Positions 8,160 to 17,546 are shown, counted from the stretch's first letter. The stretch is DNA of 64,000 bases from Primorskyibacter flagellatus (GCF_900176485.1 NZ_FWYD01000001.1:1-64000); one strand, 5' to 3'. A program made the numbers and translations. The notes: a model not told the origin generated them from the letters alone.

Positions 8160-9575
8160 ATGAGCGGGCCTGCGCCGAATATCGTGGTGGTGCTGGTGGA
8201 TCAGCTTCGCCGCGACGCGCTGGGCTTTTACGGCGACACGAATCTACGCACGCCCGCGATTGACCGCATGGCCGCAGAGGGGCTGGTGTTTGATGCCATG
8301 TCCTCGACCTTTCCGGCCTGTGTGCCGTTTCGGTTTTCGTTTCTGACCGGCGAATATGCGCATAGCCGGATGGTCCCCGCGCTGGGCTACCGCATGTCAC
8401 CGGCAGAACGCACGCTGGGCGAGGCCATGCAGGAATGCGGCTATCACACCGGCTATCTTGGCAAATGGCATCTGTATTCGCTTTACGGCATTGCCGGCGG
8501 GCAATCCCTGCAAGAGGCCAACCGGACGCCAATCCCGGCCAGCCACCGGCGCGGTTTTGCCGATTGGCAGGGGTTCGAGCTGCGCAACGATTTCTACGAC
8601 ACCCATCTGTTCGAAGGAGAGGCGGCTCAGTCTGTCCCGTTGGAGGGCTACCAGACCGACGCGCTGTTTCAGCGGGCGCGTGACTGGCTGTCCGTGCCGC
8701 GTGGTGATCCGTCTTTTCTGATCCTTTCCGTGGAGGCACCGCACCCGCCCTTCACGGCACCAGAGGAGGCCATCCGGAGGGTGGCCTCCCGCGGGGGGTA
8801 TGCCAGACGACCGAATGTCGATGTGCAGGCGATCCGCACCTTCCCGCCGGAATGGCAAAAAATGGCGAAGGATGGATCCACGATCGATGCGGTCCGGGGC
8901 GCGGAACGCGATGCGATCTTTGTCGCAAACATGCAGATCTATTACGCGATGATCGAGGAGATTGACCGTAACATGAACGCGCTGCTGGAGACCGTGCAGG
9001 CGATGCCATCGGACCGGGAAACCATCGTCGTTTTCCTGTCCGATCACGGCGAGTTGGGCGGCAGTCATGGCATGCTGGGCAAGGGAGAGCCGTTCGAGGA
9101 ATCCATCGGTGTGCCGCTTATCCTGTGGTCCACGGATGCAGGTCTGGTCGCGTCTGGACGCCGCAGCGACCTACCGCTGTGTACCGAGGATCTTTTTCCG
9201 ACCTTGGTGGGCCTTGGCGGCGGGGCGTCGCCAAACCTGCCGGGGCTGGATGTCTCTGGCTTTGTGACCGGGCAGGGGGCGTTACCGGATCGCGATGGCG
9301 TTCTGTTGGAATTCACCGCAGAACTGCGCCCGAACCGGCGCTACCATGACGAGACGTGGCGCGGCATTCGCACGCGGGATACAAAATACACCGTGTTGGG
9401 TAACGCCACAAATGGGGTCCGGCCCTGGATGCTGCATGATCTTGCTACCGATCCGTTCGAGCAGCGCAACCTGATCGAGCAAGACCCCGAACGCGTCCGC
9501 GATATGCACCAAAAGCTGATCCGACTTCTGGCCGAGGCCGGGGATGATTACCCGATCACGGATCTTGCTTTTTGA
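8160..9575 (+). CDS. Sulfatase (formylglycine-dependent, type I), cytoplasmic
   Basis: A 471-aa sulfatase starting one base after the dehydratase stop codon. It shows NIVVVLVDQLRRD, the maturation motif C-V-P-F-R (C54) followed by FSFLTG, and the distal metal motif FLSDHGELGG. No signal peptide precedes the catalytic fold, so it should be cytosolic. It differs substantially from the other two sulfatases in the window (insertions around residues 115-250), arguing against a recent tandem duplication and for a different sulfate position or substrate. Its 3' end overlaps the convergent gntR gene by 20 bases. Confidence 0.9.
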   Translation: MSGPAPNIVVVLVDQLRRDALGFYGDTNLRTPAIDRMAAEGLVFDAMSSTFPACVPFRFSFLTGEYAHSRMVPALGYRMSPAERTLGEAMQECGYHTGYLGKWHLYSLYGIAGGQSLQEANRTPIPASHRRGFADWQGFELRNDFYDTHLFEGEAAQSVPLEGYQTDALFQRARDWLSVPRGDPSFLILSVEAPHPPFTAPEEAIRRVASRGGYARRPNVDVQAIRTFPPEWQKMAKDGSTIDAVRGAERDAIFVANMQIYYAMIEEIDRNMNALLETVQAMPSDRETIVVFLSDHGELGGSHGMLGKGEPFEESIGVPLILWSTDAGLVASGRRSDLPLCTEDLFPTLVGLGGGASPNLPGLDVSGFVTGQGALPDRDGVLLEFTAELRPNRRYHDETWRGIRTRDTKYTVLGNATNGVRPWMLHDLATDPFEQRNLIEQDPERVRDMHQKLIRLLAEAGDDYPITDLAF

Positions 9576-10281
9576 CGTTGTCGCGATTGGCGCGAAGTCG
9601 TTCGTAATTTACCGCATCGGGCACTTCGAGGATATGGGTTTGCATATTGCGTTCCAGCTCTTCGGGGGTGCCACTCTGTAGAATCCCCAGCAATTCTTCA
9701 TGTTCCTCGACGATATTGACCAGTGTGGGTTGAAGAAAAGTCGAAAGCCCGATCACGATGGTCAGTTGTTGCGCCAGCGGTTCCCATGCCTGCATCAACG
9801 CGCGATTGCCCGGCACCTGACAGAGACGGCGATGAAATTCTATGTCGTGGATGGCGACGCGGTAATAATCCTTGGCACGGGAGGCATCGCGAAGCGATTG
9901 CACGCATTCGGCCAGTGGATTCAGAAGTTCGGGTTCCTTTTCTGCACGGTTCTGAATCTCGGTCGCAGCCAGCATTTCCAGCGTCAGGCGAACCTTGCGC
10001 AGGCTGCGCATGCTGTCTTTGGAAACTTCCATGAGACGCATGCCACGATAGGGCGTGTTTTCCACCACGCCGCGGCTTTCCAACAGGCGCAGCGCCTCGC
10101 GCACCGGCACCCGGCTGACATTCAACTGGCGGGCAAGATCGGCTTCGATGATGCGGTCGCCGGGCAGGAATTGACCCTTGGCCGCAGCCTCGACAATCGC
10201 ATCGACAATGGTTTCTGCAAGCATCCTGGGCGCGATCGGAGCAAGCTGAGTCTTTATTATCGGCCGTGATGGCGGTTTCAT
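9556..10281 (-). CDS. GntR-family transcriptional regulator, FCD/FadR subfamily
   Basis: A 241-aa regulator. The N-terminal winged helix includes GDRIIEADLARQLNVSRVPVREALRLLESRGVV, the GntR signature, and is followed by an all-helical FCD ligand domain with a candidate metal/ligand set (RVAIHDIEFHRRL and later EEHEELL, QTHI). ATG 10281 is chosen from a GAGGA/AGAG stretch upstream; longer in-frame starts exist. FCD domains commonly bind organic acids. It is divergent from the transporter gene for the binding protein, with candidate operator site B between them. It is the obvious candidate regulator of the whole sulfatase island and probably autoregulates. Confidence 0.9.
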   Translation of the reverse strand: MKPPSRPIIKTQLAPIAPRMLAETIVDAIVEAAAKGQFLPGDRIIEADLARQLNVSRVPVREALRLLESRGVVENTPYRGMRLMEVSKDSMRSLRKVRLTLEMLAATEIQNRAEKEPELLNPLAECVQSLRDASRAKDYYRVAIHDIEFHRRLCQVPGNRALMQAWEPLAQQLTIVIGLSTFLQPTLVNIVEEHEELLGILQSGTPEELERNMQTHILEVPDAVNYERLRANRDNVKKQDP

Positions 10282-10401
10282 TTTCTCTTGATCCTCGTCG
10301 GTCTGCACATGGCCCGGGGCCAGCCTCGGGCCGGGTCTTGCCATGACATGCGCGCAATTGGAATCTATTCTCAAATATGGATTGCATCAAGCCCTCTATC
10401 G

Positions 10402-10415
10402 TATACGATAATACG
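10402..10415 (+). promoter_or_regulatory. Candidate GntR operator, site B
   Basis: GTATACGATAATAC sits between the divergent gntR and binding-protein genes. The overlapping TATCGTATACGATA at 10398-10411 is a perfect 14-base palindrome. It shares motif and spacing with sites A and C. Location in the regulator's own promoter region makes it the best of the three for autoregulation. Confidence 0.6.
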
Positions 10416-10504
10416 AAAAATAAGGGCCGCTGCACTTTAAGGCCGCTGCACCTTTACGTTGCATGCTGATCGGGCTGAGCCGTGTTCAATCAGGGGAGAA
10501 AGCT

Positions 10505-12076
10505 ATGCGTAAAAAGAAATGGATCACCAACAAGGCCAAGCTGCGCAAAGCGCTGGCGATTCCCGCTTTGGTGTTGGGCATTGCGGCCTCTCCGGTCGTG
10601 GGTCAGGTTGAGGGCGGCGAGCTTGTCTTGGCGCAAAGCGCAAACCCGCCCAGCCTTGACGCCATGACCTCTTCTTCGGAAACGGCGCGCAACATCAACA
10701 TGAACATTTACGAGCCGCTGGTCGCCATAGATGAAAACGTCAATCCGATCCCGATGCTGGCCAAGAGCATCGAGCCATCCGAGGATCTGCTGACCTATGT
10801 CTTTCCGCTGCGACAGGGGGTTCTGTTCCATAACGGCAAGGAAATGACGGCCGAGGATGTCAAAGCCTCGCTTGAACGCTACCGCGAGGTCGGGGCGACG
10901 CGCGGCATGCTGGACAAGGTCAAAGAGATCGAGATCACCGGCGATTACGAAGTGACCTTCCATATGTCAGAGGCGACGCCCACCTTTATCGAAGGGTTCT
11001 CCTCGCCTCGGGCGCCTGCCGTCATCATCCCCGCCGAAGAGGCCGCGAAACCCGCCAACGAGATTGAGATCATCGGAACCGGTCCCTTCAAATTCGTTGA
11101 ATTTGTCCCCGACGATCATGTGACGTTGGAAAAGTTTGCCGATTATGTCCCGAACGAGGATTTCGACGGCCCCACTGGCTTTGGCGGCAAGAAAACCGCC
11201 TATCTGGACAGCGCCGTTTACCGGATTATCCCCGAGGCCGGCGCGCGTATCGCGGCGCTTGAGGCCGGAGAGGTGCAATGGGCCGACCAGATCCCGGTGC
11301 CCGCTGCCAAGCGGATGAGCGCAGATGAAAATCTGAACGTCTACGAGGCGCGGCAATGGGCCTTCATGACCTTCATCATGAACTGGAACCTGCCGCCGAC
11401 CGATGACGTGAATTTCCGCCGCGCCGTTCTCTATGCGATAGAGCCGGAAGAGGTGATGGCGATCGCCACCGAAGGTTTCTACGACCTCAATCATGGCTGG
11501 CAATATCCGGGCCGGACCTACAACGCGGGCGACATCGGCAAGGAGATCTACGAGAGCGCGCATATCGACAAGGCCAAGGAGTTTCTGGCGATGTCAGATT
11601 ATGACGGCGAAGAATTCCTGATCCTCACCGATCCAAACTATGCCGAACACAGCCGCGCCGCGGTTGTGCTGGCAGAGCAGCTGAAACCCATCGGCATCAA
11701 TGCGGTGGTCAAACAACTGGACTGGGCGACTGTGCTGAAGATCCGCCTGACAGACGAGGGCTGGAATGGCTGGACGCTGATGCAGGGGCTGGAGCCGTTC
11801 CTGGGACCATATGGCATTGCCGCCAAGATGCGGGGCGACCAGACCCATATGCGCGGCACGGCGGATGTGTTCGAAGAAAGCTATAACCGCCTGATTACCG
11901 GCAAGACGGTAGAGGACCGGCAGAAAGCCTTTGCCGAAATCCAGACCGCGATTTACGATCTGGTCCCGCAGATCAAGATCGGCGATGTTGGCCGGATGCA
12001 GGCAGGCTCGGCTCGGCTGAAAGGGTTCAAGCCGTTCCGTGCGCCGCGTCTGAACGACATCTGGCTGGAGGACTAG
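10505..12076 (+). CDS. ABC importer periplasmic substrate-binding protein, family 5
   Basis: A 523-aa extracytoplasmic binding protein of the peptide/nickel SBP_bac_5 class. ATG 10505 has AGGGGAG upstream. A basic N-terminus (MRKKKWITNKAKLRK) leads into a hydrophobic segment and a probable signal-peptidase site near VVGQVEGGE. Family features include NIYEPLV, the FPLRQGVLFHNGKEMTAEDV block and TGPFKFVEF. It should capture the substrate for the DppBC permeases downstream and the DppDF ATPases at 4.8-6.8 kb. A hairpin at 12094-12114 after the stop may protect its mRNA and set binding protein above permease level. Confidence 0.92.
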   Translation: MRKKKWITNKAKLRKALAIPALVLGIAASPVVGQVEGGELVLAQSANPPSLDAMTSSSETARNINMNIYEPLVAIDENVNPIPMLAKSIEPSEDLLTYVFPLRQGVLFHNGKEMTAEDVKASLERYREVGATRGMLDKVKEIEITGDYEVTFHMSEATPTFIEGFSSPRAPAVIIPAEEAAKPANEIEIIGTGPFKFVEFVPDDHVTLEKFADYVPNEDFDGPTGFGGKKTAYLDSAVYRIIPEAGARIAALEAGEVQWADQIPVPAAKRMSADENLNVYEARQWAFMTFIMNWNLPPTDDVNFRRAVLYAIEPEEVMAIATEGFYDLNHGWQYPGRTYNAGDIGKEIYESAHIDKAKEFLAMSDYDGEEFLILTDPNYAEHSRAAVVLAEQLKPIGINAVVKQLDWATVLKIRLTDEGWNGWTLMQGLEPFLGPYGIAAKMRGDQTHMRGTADVFEESYNRLITGKTVEDRQKAFAEIQTAIYDLVPQIKIGDVGRMQAGSARLKGFKPFRAPRLNDIWLED

Positions 12077-12093
12077 ACCAGCATGATCATGCG

Positions 12094-12114
12094 CCCGCCG
12101 GAACCTCTGGCGGG
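12094..12114 (+). terminator. Stem-loop after the binding-protein gene
   Basis: CCCGCC and GGCGGG form a 6-bp GC stem with a 9-base loop in the 107-base gap between the binding protein and the first permease. There is no long T run, so it is more likely an attenuating or mRNA-stabilising hairpin than a full terminator. Confidence 0.45.
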
Positions 12115-12183
12115 TCTTGAAACGCCCGGACCGACAAGCGCGCGGCTGGCCGGGAAAGGAAACGGGCCCAGGAGACGCCTTTA

Positions 12184-13131
12184 GTGACGAGATACATTCT
12201 CTCCCGCGTGCTGTCAGCGGTCCCGGTGCTTTTCGTGGTGTCGCTTGTGACCTTTCTTCTGATGTGGCTTGTGCCCGGTGATGTCGCCTCCCAGATCGCC
12301 GGTCCGGATGCCACGGCAGCCGAGCTGGAGGCGATACGCCAACGTCTCCAGCTCGATCAACCTATCCATATTCAGGCTTTCCGCTGGTACGGGAACCTGT
12401 TGCAGGGCGATCTGGGCCAAAGTTATCTGTTGCACCGCTCGGTTGTGGACGCGGTGTTCGAGCGCCTGCCGGTCACGCTGTCGCTGGCCTTCATGTCGCT
12501 TGTGCTGGCCGTCATTTTCGGGGTTCTGCTGGGCGTGCTGGCGGCGACAAACCACAACAACTGGATTGATCAGGTCACCATGGCCGGGGCGCTGCTGGGC
12601 CTGTCGCTGCCGGATTTCTGGTTCGGTCTGGTGCTGATCTTCTTTTTCGCGGTCGGCATGGGGTGGTTCCCGACCGGTGGCTACACGCCGTTCACCGAAA
12701 GCCCGCTTGGCTGGCTGCGCAGCATGACCCTGCCGGCCTGCACGCTGGCCTTCACCCAGATGGGGGTGATCGCACGCATGGTCCGATCCAGCATGCTGGA
12801 GCAAATGGGCCAGGACTATATCCGCACCGCCAAGGCAAAGGGGTTGCCGCGCGGACTGGTGCTGTTCAAGCATGCGCTGCGCAATGCGCTGATCCCTGTG
12901 ATCACGCTGGTGGGGATCATGACGGGGTTGCTGCTTGGCGGCACTGTGGTGATCGAGGTGGTCTATTCGCTGCCCGGCGTCGGGCGGTTGATCATCGGCG
13001 CGATCCAGAACCGTGATTACCCCATCGTGCAGGGAGGGTTGCTGATGACGGCGGGCATTTTTGTCTTCGTCAATATCGCGGTGGATATTCTGTACACAAT
13101 CGTCGATCCGCGGGTGCGCAATGACCGCTGA
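12184..13131 (+). CDS. Peptide-type ABC importer permease (DppB-like)
   Basis: A 315-aa inner-membrane permease. It starts at GTG 12184 with AGGAG upstream. The first helix MTRYILSRVLSAVPVLFVV and the following loop are typical of DppB-class permeases, and the cytoplasmic coupling motif appears in RTAKAKGLPRGLVLFKHALRNALIPV. About six transmembrane helices are visible. Its last 11 bases overlap the start of the DppC-like permease, the usual coupled arrangement. Confidence 0.92.
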   Translation: MTRYILSRVLSAVPVLFVVSLVTFLLMWLVPGDVASQIAGPDATAAELEAIRQRLQLDQPIHIQAFRWYGNLLQGDLGQSYLLHRSVVDAVFERLPVTLSLAFMSLVLAVIFGVLLGVLAATNHNNWIDQVTMAGALLGLSLPDFWFGLVLIFFFAVGMGWFPTGGYTPFTESPLGWLRSMTLPACTLAFTQMGVIARMVRSSMLEQMGQDYIRTAKAKGLPRGLVLFKHALRNALIPVITLVGIMTGLLLGGTVVIEVVYSLPGVGRLIIGAIQNRDYPIVQGGLLMTAGIFVFVNIAVDILYTIVDPRVRNDR

Positions 13132-14008
13132 AGCGGGGGTTCCCGACATAAGCGCAACGCGTGCCTGGGTGGCGCGTCTGAAGCTGGGCCTTGGAACAGC
13201 CGCGCGCCACCGGTCCATCCAGGTAGGCGGTGTGCTTTTCGGCTTCATCGTGCTGCTGGCGATCTTCGCCGACCTGATTGCCCCGTTCGATCCCAACAAG
13301 AACAACTTTCGCGCCTTGCTGAGCGCGCCTGATGCCGTGAATATCTTTGGCACCGACGCTTTCGGGCGCGACATCCTCAGCCGGGTGATTCATGGCACGC
13401 GCCTGTCGCTGCTGGTCGGGCTGCTTGTGGTTGTCGCCACGGGTATTCTGGGCGTCATCGTCGGGACATTTACCGGCTATGTCAGGTGGCTTGATGGCCC
13501 GGTCATGCGGGTGATGGACGGGTTGATGGCCTTTCCAGGTATCCTTCTGGCGATTGCCTTGGCGGCGGTTCTGGGGCCGTCGGTGAGCAACGCGGCGCTT
13601 GCGCTGACCATCACATTCACGCCGCGCACCGCCCGTATCGTGCGTGGGTCCGTGCTGGTCCTGCGCGAAATGCCCTATGTCGAGGCGGCAAAGGCCTGCG
13701 GTGCCAGCCATGCCCGCATCGTGCTGAAACACATATTGCCCAACGCACTGCCGCCGCTGATCGTGCAACTGACCTTCGTGTTCTCGGTCTCGATCCTGGC
13801 CGAGGCGGTGCTGAGTTTCATGGGCGTCGGTCCGCCGCCGCCGACGCCGAGCCTTGGCAATATCATCGCCGAGGGACGGTCCTATATTCAGGAAGCGCCC
13901 TGGGTCGCGTTGATGCCCGGCATTGCCATCGCGATGACCGTGCTGGGGTTGAATATCATTGGCGACGGGCTGCGCGATACGCTCGACCCGCGCTTGCGCA
14001 ACCTTTGA
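13121..14008 (+). CDS. Peptide-type ABC importer permease (DppC-like)
   Basis: A 295-aa permease starting at ATG 13121 inside the end of the DppB-like gene. It has the DppC-type N-terminal helix and periplasmic FGTDAFGRDILSRVIHGTRLSL block, then the EAA coupling loop (EAAKACGASHARIVLKHILPNALPPL). No ATPase genes follow on this strand, so the transporter must use the ATPases encoded leftward 7 kb away. The next gene is a DUF1801 protein after a 96-base gap. Confidence 0.92.
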   Translation: MTAEAGVPDISATRAWVARLKLGLGTAARHRSIQVGGVLFGFIVLLAIFADLIAPFDPNKNNFRALLSAPDAVNIFGTDAFGRDILSRVIHGTRLSLLVGLLVVVATGILGVIVGTFTGYVRWLDGPVMRVMDGLMAFPGILLAIALAAVLGPSVSNAALALTITFTPRTARIVRGSVLVLREMPYVEAAKACGASHARIVLKHILPNALPPLIVQLTFVFSVSILAEAVLSFMGVGPPPPTPSLGNIIAEGRSYIQEAPWVALMPGIAIAMTVLGLNIIGDGLRDTLDPRLRNL

Positions 14009-14104
14009 TATAGCCACGATGGCGATGGATATGTGCGCGGGCCGCCGGACGACGAGAACTGATGCGGCTTTGACAGGCCGCCCCGTGCCCCATAGCCTTG
14101 TCGC

Positions 14105-14548
14105 ATGACAAATGCCGATCCCGCCTTTCAGACGCCGTCAGTCGCAGCCGCATTTGCTGCGTTTCCCGACGCGGCGCGCCCACATCTGCTGGATTTGCGT
14201 CGGCTGATATTGGAAACGGCGGCCCAGACGCCGGGCGTGGGGGCGTTGCAGGAAGTGCTGAAATGGGGCCAGCCTGCCTATCTGACAGCACAGAGCAAGT
14301 CCGGCTCCACCATCCGGCTTGGGGTGCCGAAAACGGGCGGGGTGGCGATTTATACCCATTGCCAAACGACACTGATTTCGGATTTCCGCGCCATTCTGCC
14401 CGATGCGTTCCGGTATGAGGGCAATCGCGCCATTCTTCTCGACACAGGCGAAGCTCTGCAAGAGGACCGTTTGTGCATGTTCATCGCCAGTGCGCTGACC
14501 TATCACCTGCGCAAACGGGTCAGCGGAAAATCTCTATCTGAGGTGTGA
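14105..14548 (+). CDS. DUF1801 domain protein (YdhG-like)
   Basis: A 147-aa soluble protein resembling the DUF1801/YdhG fold, which is structurally close to frataxin-like or phage-derived small proteins of unknown role. Characteristic features are LRRLILETA near the start, EVLKWGQPAYL and the C-terminal YHLRKRV. No catalytic residues can be named. It follows the permease genes on the same strand but need not belong to the pathway. Its 3' end overlaps the convergent M81 gene by 29 bases. Confidence 0.75.
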   Translation: MTNADPAFQTPSVAAAFAAFPDAARPHLLDLRRLILETAAQTPGVGALQEVLKWGQPAYLTAQSKSGSTIRLGVPKTGGVAIYTHCQTTLISDFRAILPDAFRYEGNRAILLDTGEALQEDRLCMFIASALTYHLRKRVSGKSLSEV

Positions 14549-16007
14549 ATGTGTCGATGGGATCAAGCGGATAGATCGGCCGCTGACACAGCTTGTGCCC
14601 CAGCGTCTCGACCCGAGCAGAGGTCGCGCCTTGCGCATCCACGGACACAACCGTATCGGCCCAGGCATCGAAATAGCGGTGTTGGCAATGCGGGGACTTG
14701 ACCACCGTGATGTCAAAATCGCGGGGGTCTTCGCCATGGCCGAAAAACAGCGACCGGTCGAAGAGCTGCACAGGGCGGGTCGAGGCGATCACGGTCAGAT
14801 TGCCGCTGCGCAGCTTGGCACAGGGGCCGGCACTGTCCCACGTCCCCCAAGTCTCCATTCGGTAGTGACCGTCCGACAGCATCGCGACCTTGGCCTTCAC
14901 CCTGACCGGCGCGAAGCGTCTGTCGCAGCTTCCGCCGAGATGGAAACAGGCGGTGACACCGACGCCCAGCTCGAATGCGCGCGCGACGGTGGGAGCGTCG
15001 ACAATGGGGGCGAGGATCGTAGCGGTCACATCGGCGTCCAGAAGCGCGTGGATCAGTTCTGCGCTGTCGCCCGATGCCCCGGAACTGGGTGCGTCGGCGG
15101 CGTCTTTCAGTATCAGCGGAAATCGCCCATCTCGGGCCAGCGCCACCGCGTCATTTAGCGAGACAAGATCGGCCTGCATGGTTGCACGGTGATCGAAGAA
15201 TCCATCGGCAATGTCGCGCACCGCAGCGTCGGCTTTCTCCGCATCGCCATCGCTGATGGCCAACACCTGACAGCACAGTTCCGGCACATCGGTGAAAGGA
15301 TTGCCGATCATCACCGTGGCTGCAAGCAGCCCGTCGGAGGCGGCGCGCGCCACCGCGCGGGCCATGTATTGACCGTATATGCCGGTCTCGGTGATGCACG
15401 CGTCGCCGCGCACCAGCATCGGAATGCGCAGCCGTGCCACGACAGGCGACAGGTCCTCGCGCAGCAGACGCAGCATCATCCGTGCCGCCCGCGCGCCTGT
15501 ATCGGCAAAGTCCACATGCGGATAGGTGCGCAACGTCTCGAATGCAGGGCAGGCGGCGATCATCCGGGCGGTCAGAATGCCGTGCAGATCGAGCGACATG
15601 GCAAAGGCGGGCTTCGGGCCGACAAGCGCCCGCACGGCTTCCAGAATATCGCCCTCTGGGTCGGTCTCTGCCGTTGTGGCCATCGCGCCGTGCAGCAGGA
15701 ACAGAATACCGTCGATGCCGTCAGCCAGTTGTGCGCGAACGGCGTCAAGCAGGGCCGTCTTCAGGGCAAGAAAATCCTCATGCTGCAATGTCCCGGCACT
15801 GCACGCGGTGGCGGAGTAGACGCAGATAGGTGTAACGTCCTCAGCACCGTCCAGCACCTTCAGCGCGCCCCCCGCATAGGTGTCTGTGCCTGCAAAAGTC
15901 TGCCGCATGTTCTGGGCCAGATGCTCTTCGAAATCGGCGCGGGTGCTGCGCACCGGGTTGAAGCTGGAAACCTCCTGTTGCAGCGCGACGATCAGAATGC
16001 GTTTCAT
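14520..16007 (-). CDS. M81 family metallopeptidase (microcystinase C / MlrC-like)
   Basis: A 495-aa protein of the MlrC family: two-domain layout (DUF1485 plus MlrC C-terminal), with candidate zinc ligands in LQQEVSSFNP, SLDLHG and RTYPHVDFADTG. ATG 16007 is preferred over TTG 16013 because AAAGGG lies 8-9 bases upstream. The founding member MlrC hydrolyses linear peptides during microcystin breakdown; most family members are uncharacterised hydrolases in catabolic operons. It is the last gene of a leftward deacylase - sulfatase - M81 operon, so it probably cleaves an amide or peptide bond in the desulfated substrate. No signal peptide is seen. Confidence 0.85.
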   Translation of the reverse strand: MKRILIVALQQEVSSFNPVRSTRADFEEHLAQNMRQTFAGTDTYAGGALKVLDGAEDVTPICVYSATACSAGTLQHEDFLALKTALLDAVRAQLADGIDGILFLLHGAMATTAETDPEGDILEAVRALVGPKPAFAMSLDLHGILTARMIAACPAFETLRTYPHVDFADTGARAARMMLRLLREDLSPVVARLRIPMLVRGDACITETGIYGQYMARAVARAASDGLLAATVMIGNPFTDVPELCCQVLAISDGDAEKADAAVRDIADGFFDHRATMQADLVSLNDAVALARDGRFPLILKDAADAPSSGASGDSAELIHALLDADVTATILAPIVDAPTVARAFELGVGVTACFHLGGSCDRRFAPVRVKAKVAMLSDGHYRMETWGTWDSAGPCAKLRSGNLTVIASTRPVQLFDRSLFFGHGEDPRDFDITVVKSPHCQHRYFDAWADTVVSVDAQGATSARVETLGHKLCQRPIYPLDPIDTFTPQIEIFR

Positions 16008-16025
16008 CGGCAACCCTTTCGGCAG

Positions 16026-17546
16026 TTATTTCACGACCGGCGGTTCCAGCCAGCTTTCGGCGGGATCAAGGCGCCGGACATGACGTTGGTCCGGCCGGGT
16101 CTGGCTGGCCCATTCATGCAGGATCGCTTTCTCGCGTTCACGGTTGCGGACCTCTTGCGCGATCTTGACGGGATCCCAGTCCTCCAGCACTTCGGCAGTC
16201 AGATGTGAGCGGATATCGGCAAGCTCTGGCACACCCGCCAAATCGTTGGCCTCTTCGGGGTCGGTTTCCAGATCGAACAGCATCGGTTCATAGCCATCAA
16301 TGAAGATCAGCTTGTAACGCCCTTTGCGGATCATTCGCTGGCGCGTCGGTTCGGACCCGCACCAGTTGGCGGTTGCATCGGTGACATATTCCGAGAAGGT
16401 GACGTTGTCCCACCTTGGCGCGGGTGTCTTGCATATGCGCAGCAGGCTGCGCCCGTGCGAGGCGGGCAGGGCGGGCGCGCCAGCCGCGTCGATCAGCGTC
16501 GCGCCGATATCCATCAGGTTCGTGACCTGGCCACGCGCGGCACCTTCCGGCACCCTACCGGGCCAGGACAGGATCAACGGGACGGCGACCGAGTCTTCGT
16601 AGAAGGTGTTCTTCCACCAATGGCCGTGTTCGCCGATCTGTTCGCCGTGATCGGAGCAATAGACAATCAATGTGTTGTCATCGAGTCCTGCTTTTGCAAG
16701 CGCATCCAGAACCTGCCCGATCAGCCGATCCATCCGCATGACCAGCGCGTAATAAGCCGTGCGGGCGCGGGCCATATCCTCGACAGTGGTCTTTTCAAGG
16801 CCGCAATCCTTGCGCCATCTGGCCAGCCAGGGATGTTCCGGATCGGGGGCAGGCTGCGACGGTGGTGGCACCTTGCCGTCAAAGAGCGCGTAATCCTTGG
16901 GGTCGGCGACGAAGGGGCAATGCGGCAATAAAAAACCGACCATCAGGCAGAACGGGTTGCGGGTCTCGACACCCTCATCCCCCTTGGCGGCAAGCCAGTC
17001 ACAGGCAAGCGCCGCCGTTTCCTCGTCAACCGTCTGATAGCCAGACCGGCCGGCACCCGACCGCTGCAAGGATGTGGGCCCCGGCCCCTGCGCCCATGCC
17101 AGCGGGCCTAGGCTTTGCGTCGGAGCGCCGGGCCAATTCGGTCCTGCGTCGCCGCCCAGTCGTTCGCAAAACCCGTGCATCTGGTCTGGACCGACAGAGT
17201 GCATGCGGCCGATCAGGGTGGGTCGGTATCCCGCTGCCCCAAGCGCATGCATCCATGTCGGGCGATCACTGCCGAGGTGGTCCTGAAGCGTCCAGCAGCG
17301 CTGCTCATACGGGTACTGCCCGGTAAAAGCCGACATTCGGCTGGGGACGCAGATCGGGGACGGGCTGTAGGCGTTGTCGAAGCGCACACCGCGCGCGGCC
17401 AGCCGGTCCAGATTGGGCGTCCGGGCGACGGGGTCGCCATAGCATCCGGCCACACGGCGGGAATGTTGGTCGGACATGATATACAGGATATTCGGTCGCT
17501 CGGACGCGGCACTGCCAAGTTTGGTGGCCATGTTACGGCCAGTCAT
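16026..17546 (-). CDS. Sulfatase (formylglycine-dependent, type I), cytoplasmic
   Basis: A 506-aa sulfatase with RPNILYIMSDQHSRR, the maturation motif C-V-P-S-R (C66 from this start), RMHSVGPDQMHGF and the distal metal motif YCSDHGEQIGEHG. Two starts compete: ATG 17546, with GGAAGA about 8 bases upstream and a 14-base overlap with the upstream gene, and ATG 17531, one base after that gene's stop but without a ribosome binding site. I prefer 17546. No signal peptide is present, as for the other two sulfatases. The choline-sulfatase-like C-terminal block with REKAILHEW is a resemblance only. Confidence 0.88.
   Translation of the reverse strand: MTGRNMATKLGSAASERPNILYIMSDQHSRRVAGCYGDPVARTPNLDRLAARGVRFDNAYSPSPICVPSRMSAFTGQYPYEQRCWTLQDHLGSDRPTWMHALGAAGYRPTLIGRMHSVGPDQMHGFCERLGGDAGPNWPGAPTQSLGPLAWAQGPGPTSLQRSGAGRSGYQTVDEETAALACDWLAAKGDEGVETRNPFCLMVGFLLPHCPFVADPKDYALFDGKVPPPSQPAPDPEHPWLARWRKDCGLEKTTVEDMARARTAYYALVMRMDRLIGQVLDALAKAGLDDNTLIVYCSDHGEQIGEHGHWWKNTFYEDSVAVPLILSWPGRVPEGAARGQVTNLMDIGATLIDAAGAPALPASHGRSLLRICKTPAPRWDNVTFSEYVTDATANWCGSEPTRQRMIRKGRYKLIFIDGYEPMLFDLETDPEEANDLAGVPELADIRSHLTAEVLEDWDPVKIAQEVRNREREKAILHEWASQTRPDQRHVRRLDPAESWLEPPVVK

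Noticed and set aside
7106-8161. A 351-codon open frame antisense to the dehydratase gene
   Set aside because: High-GC coding DNA often leaves antisense frames open; the composition is Arg/His/Gln-rich, there is no ribosome binding site, and the sense frame has clear enzyme motifs.
12214-14017. Two long open frames antisense to the permease genes
   Set aside because: They are shadows of the permease coding, with low-complexity Gln/His/Arg content and no plausible start.
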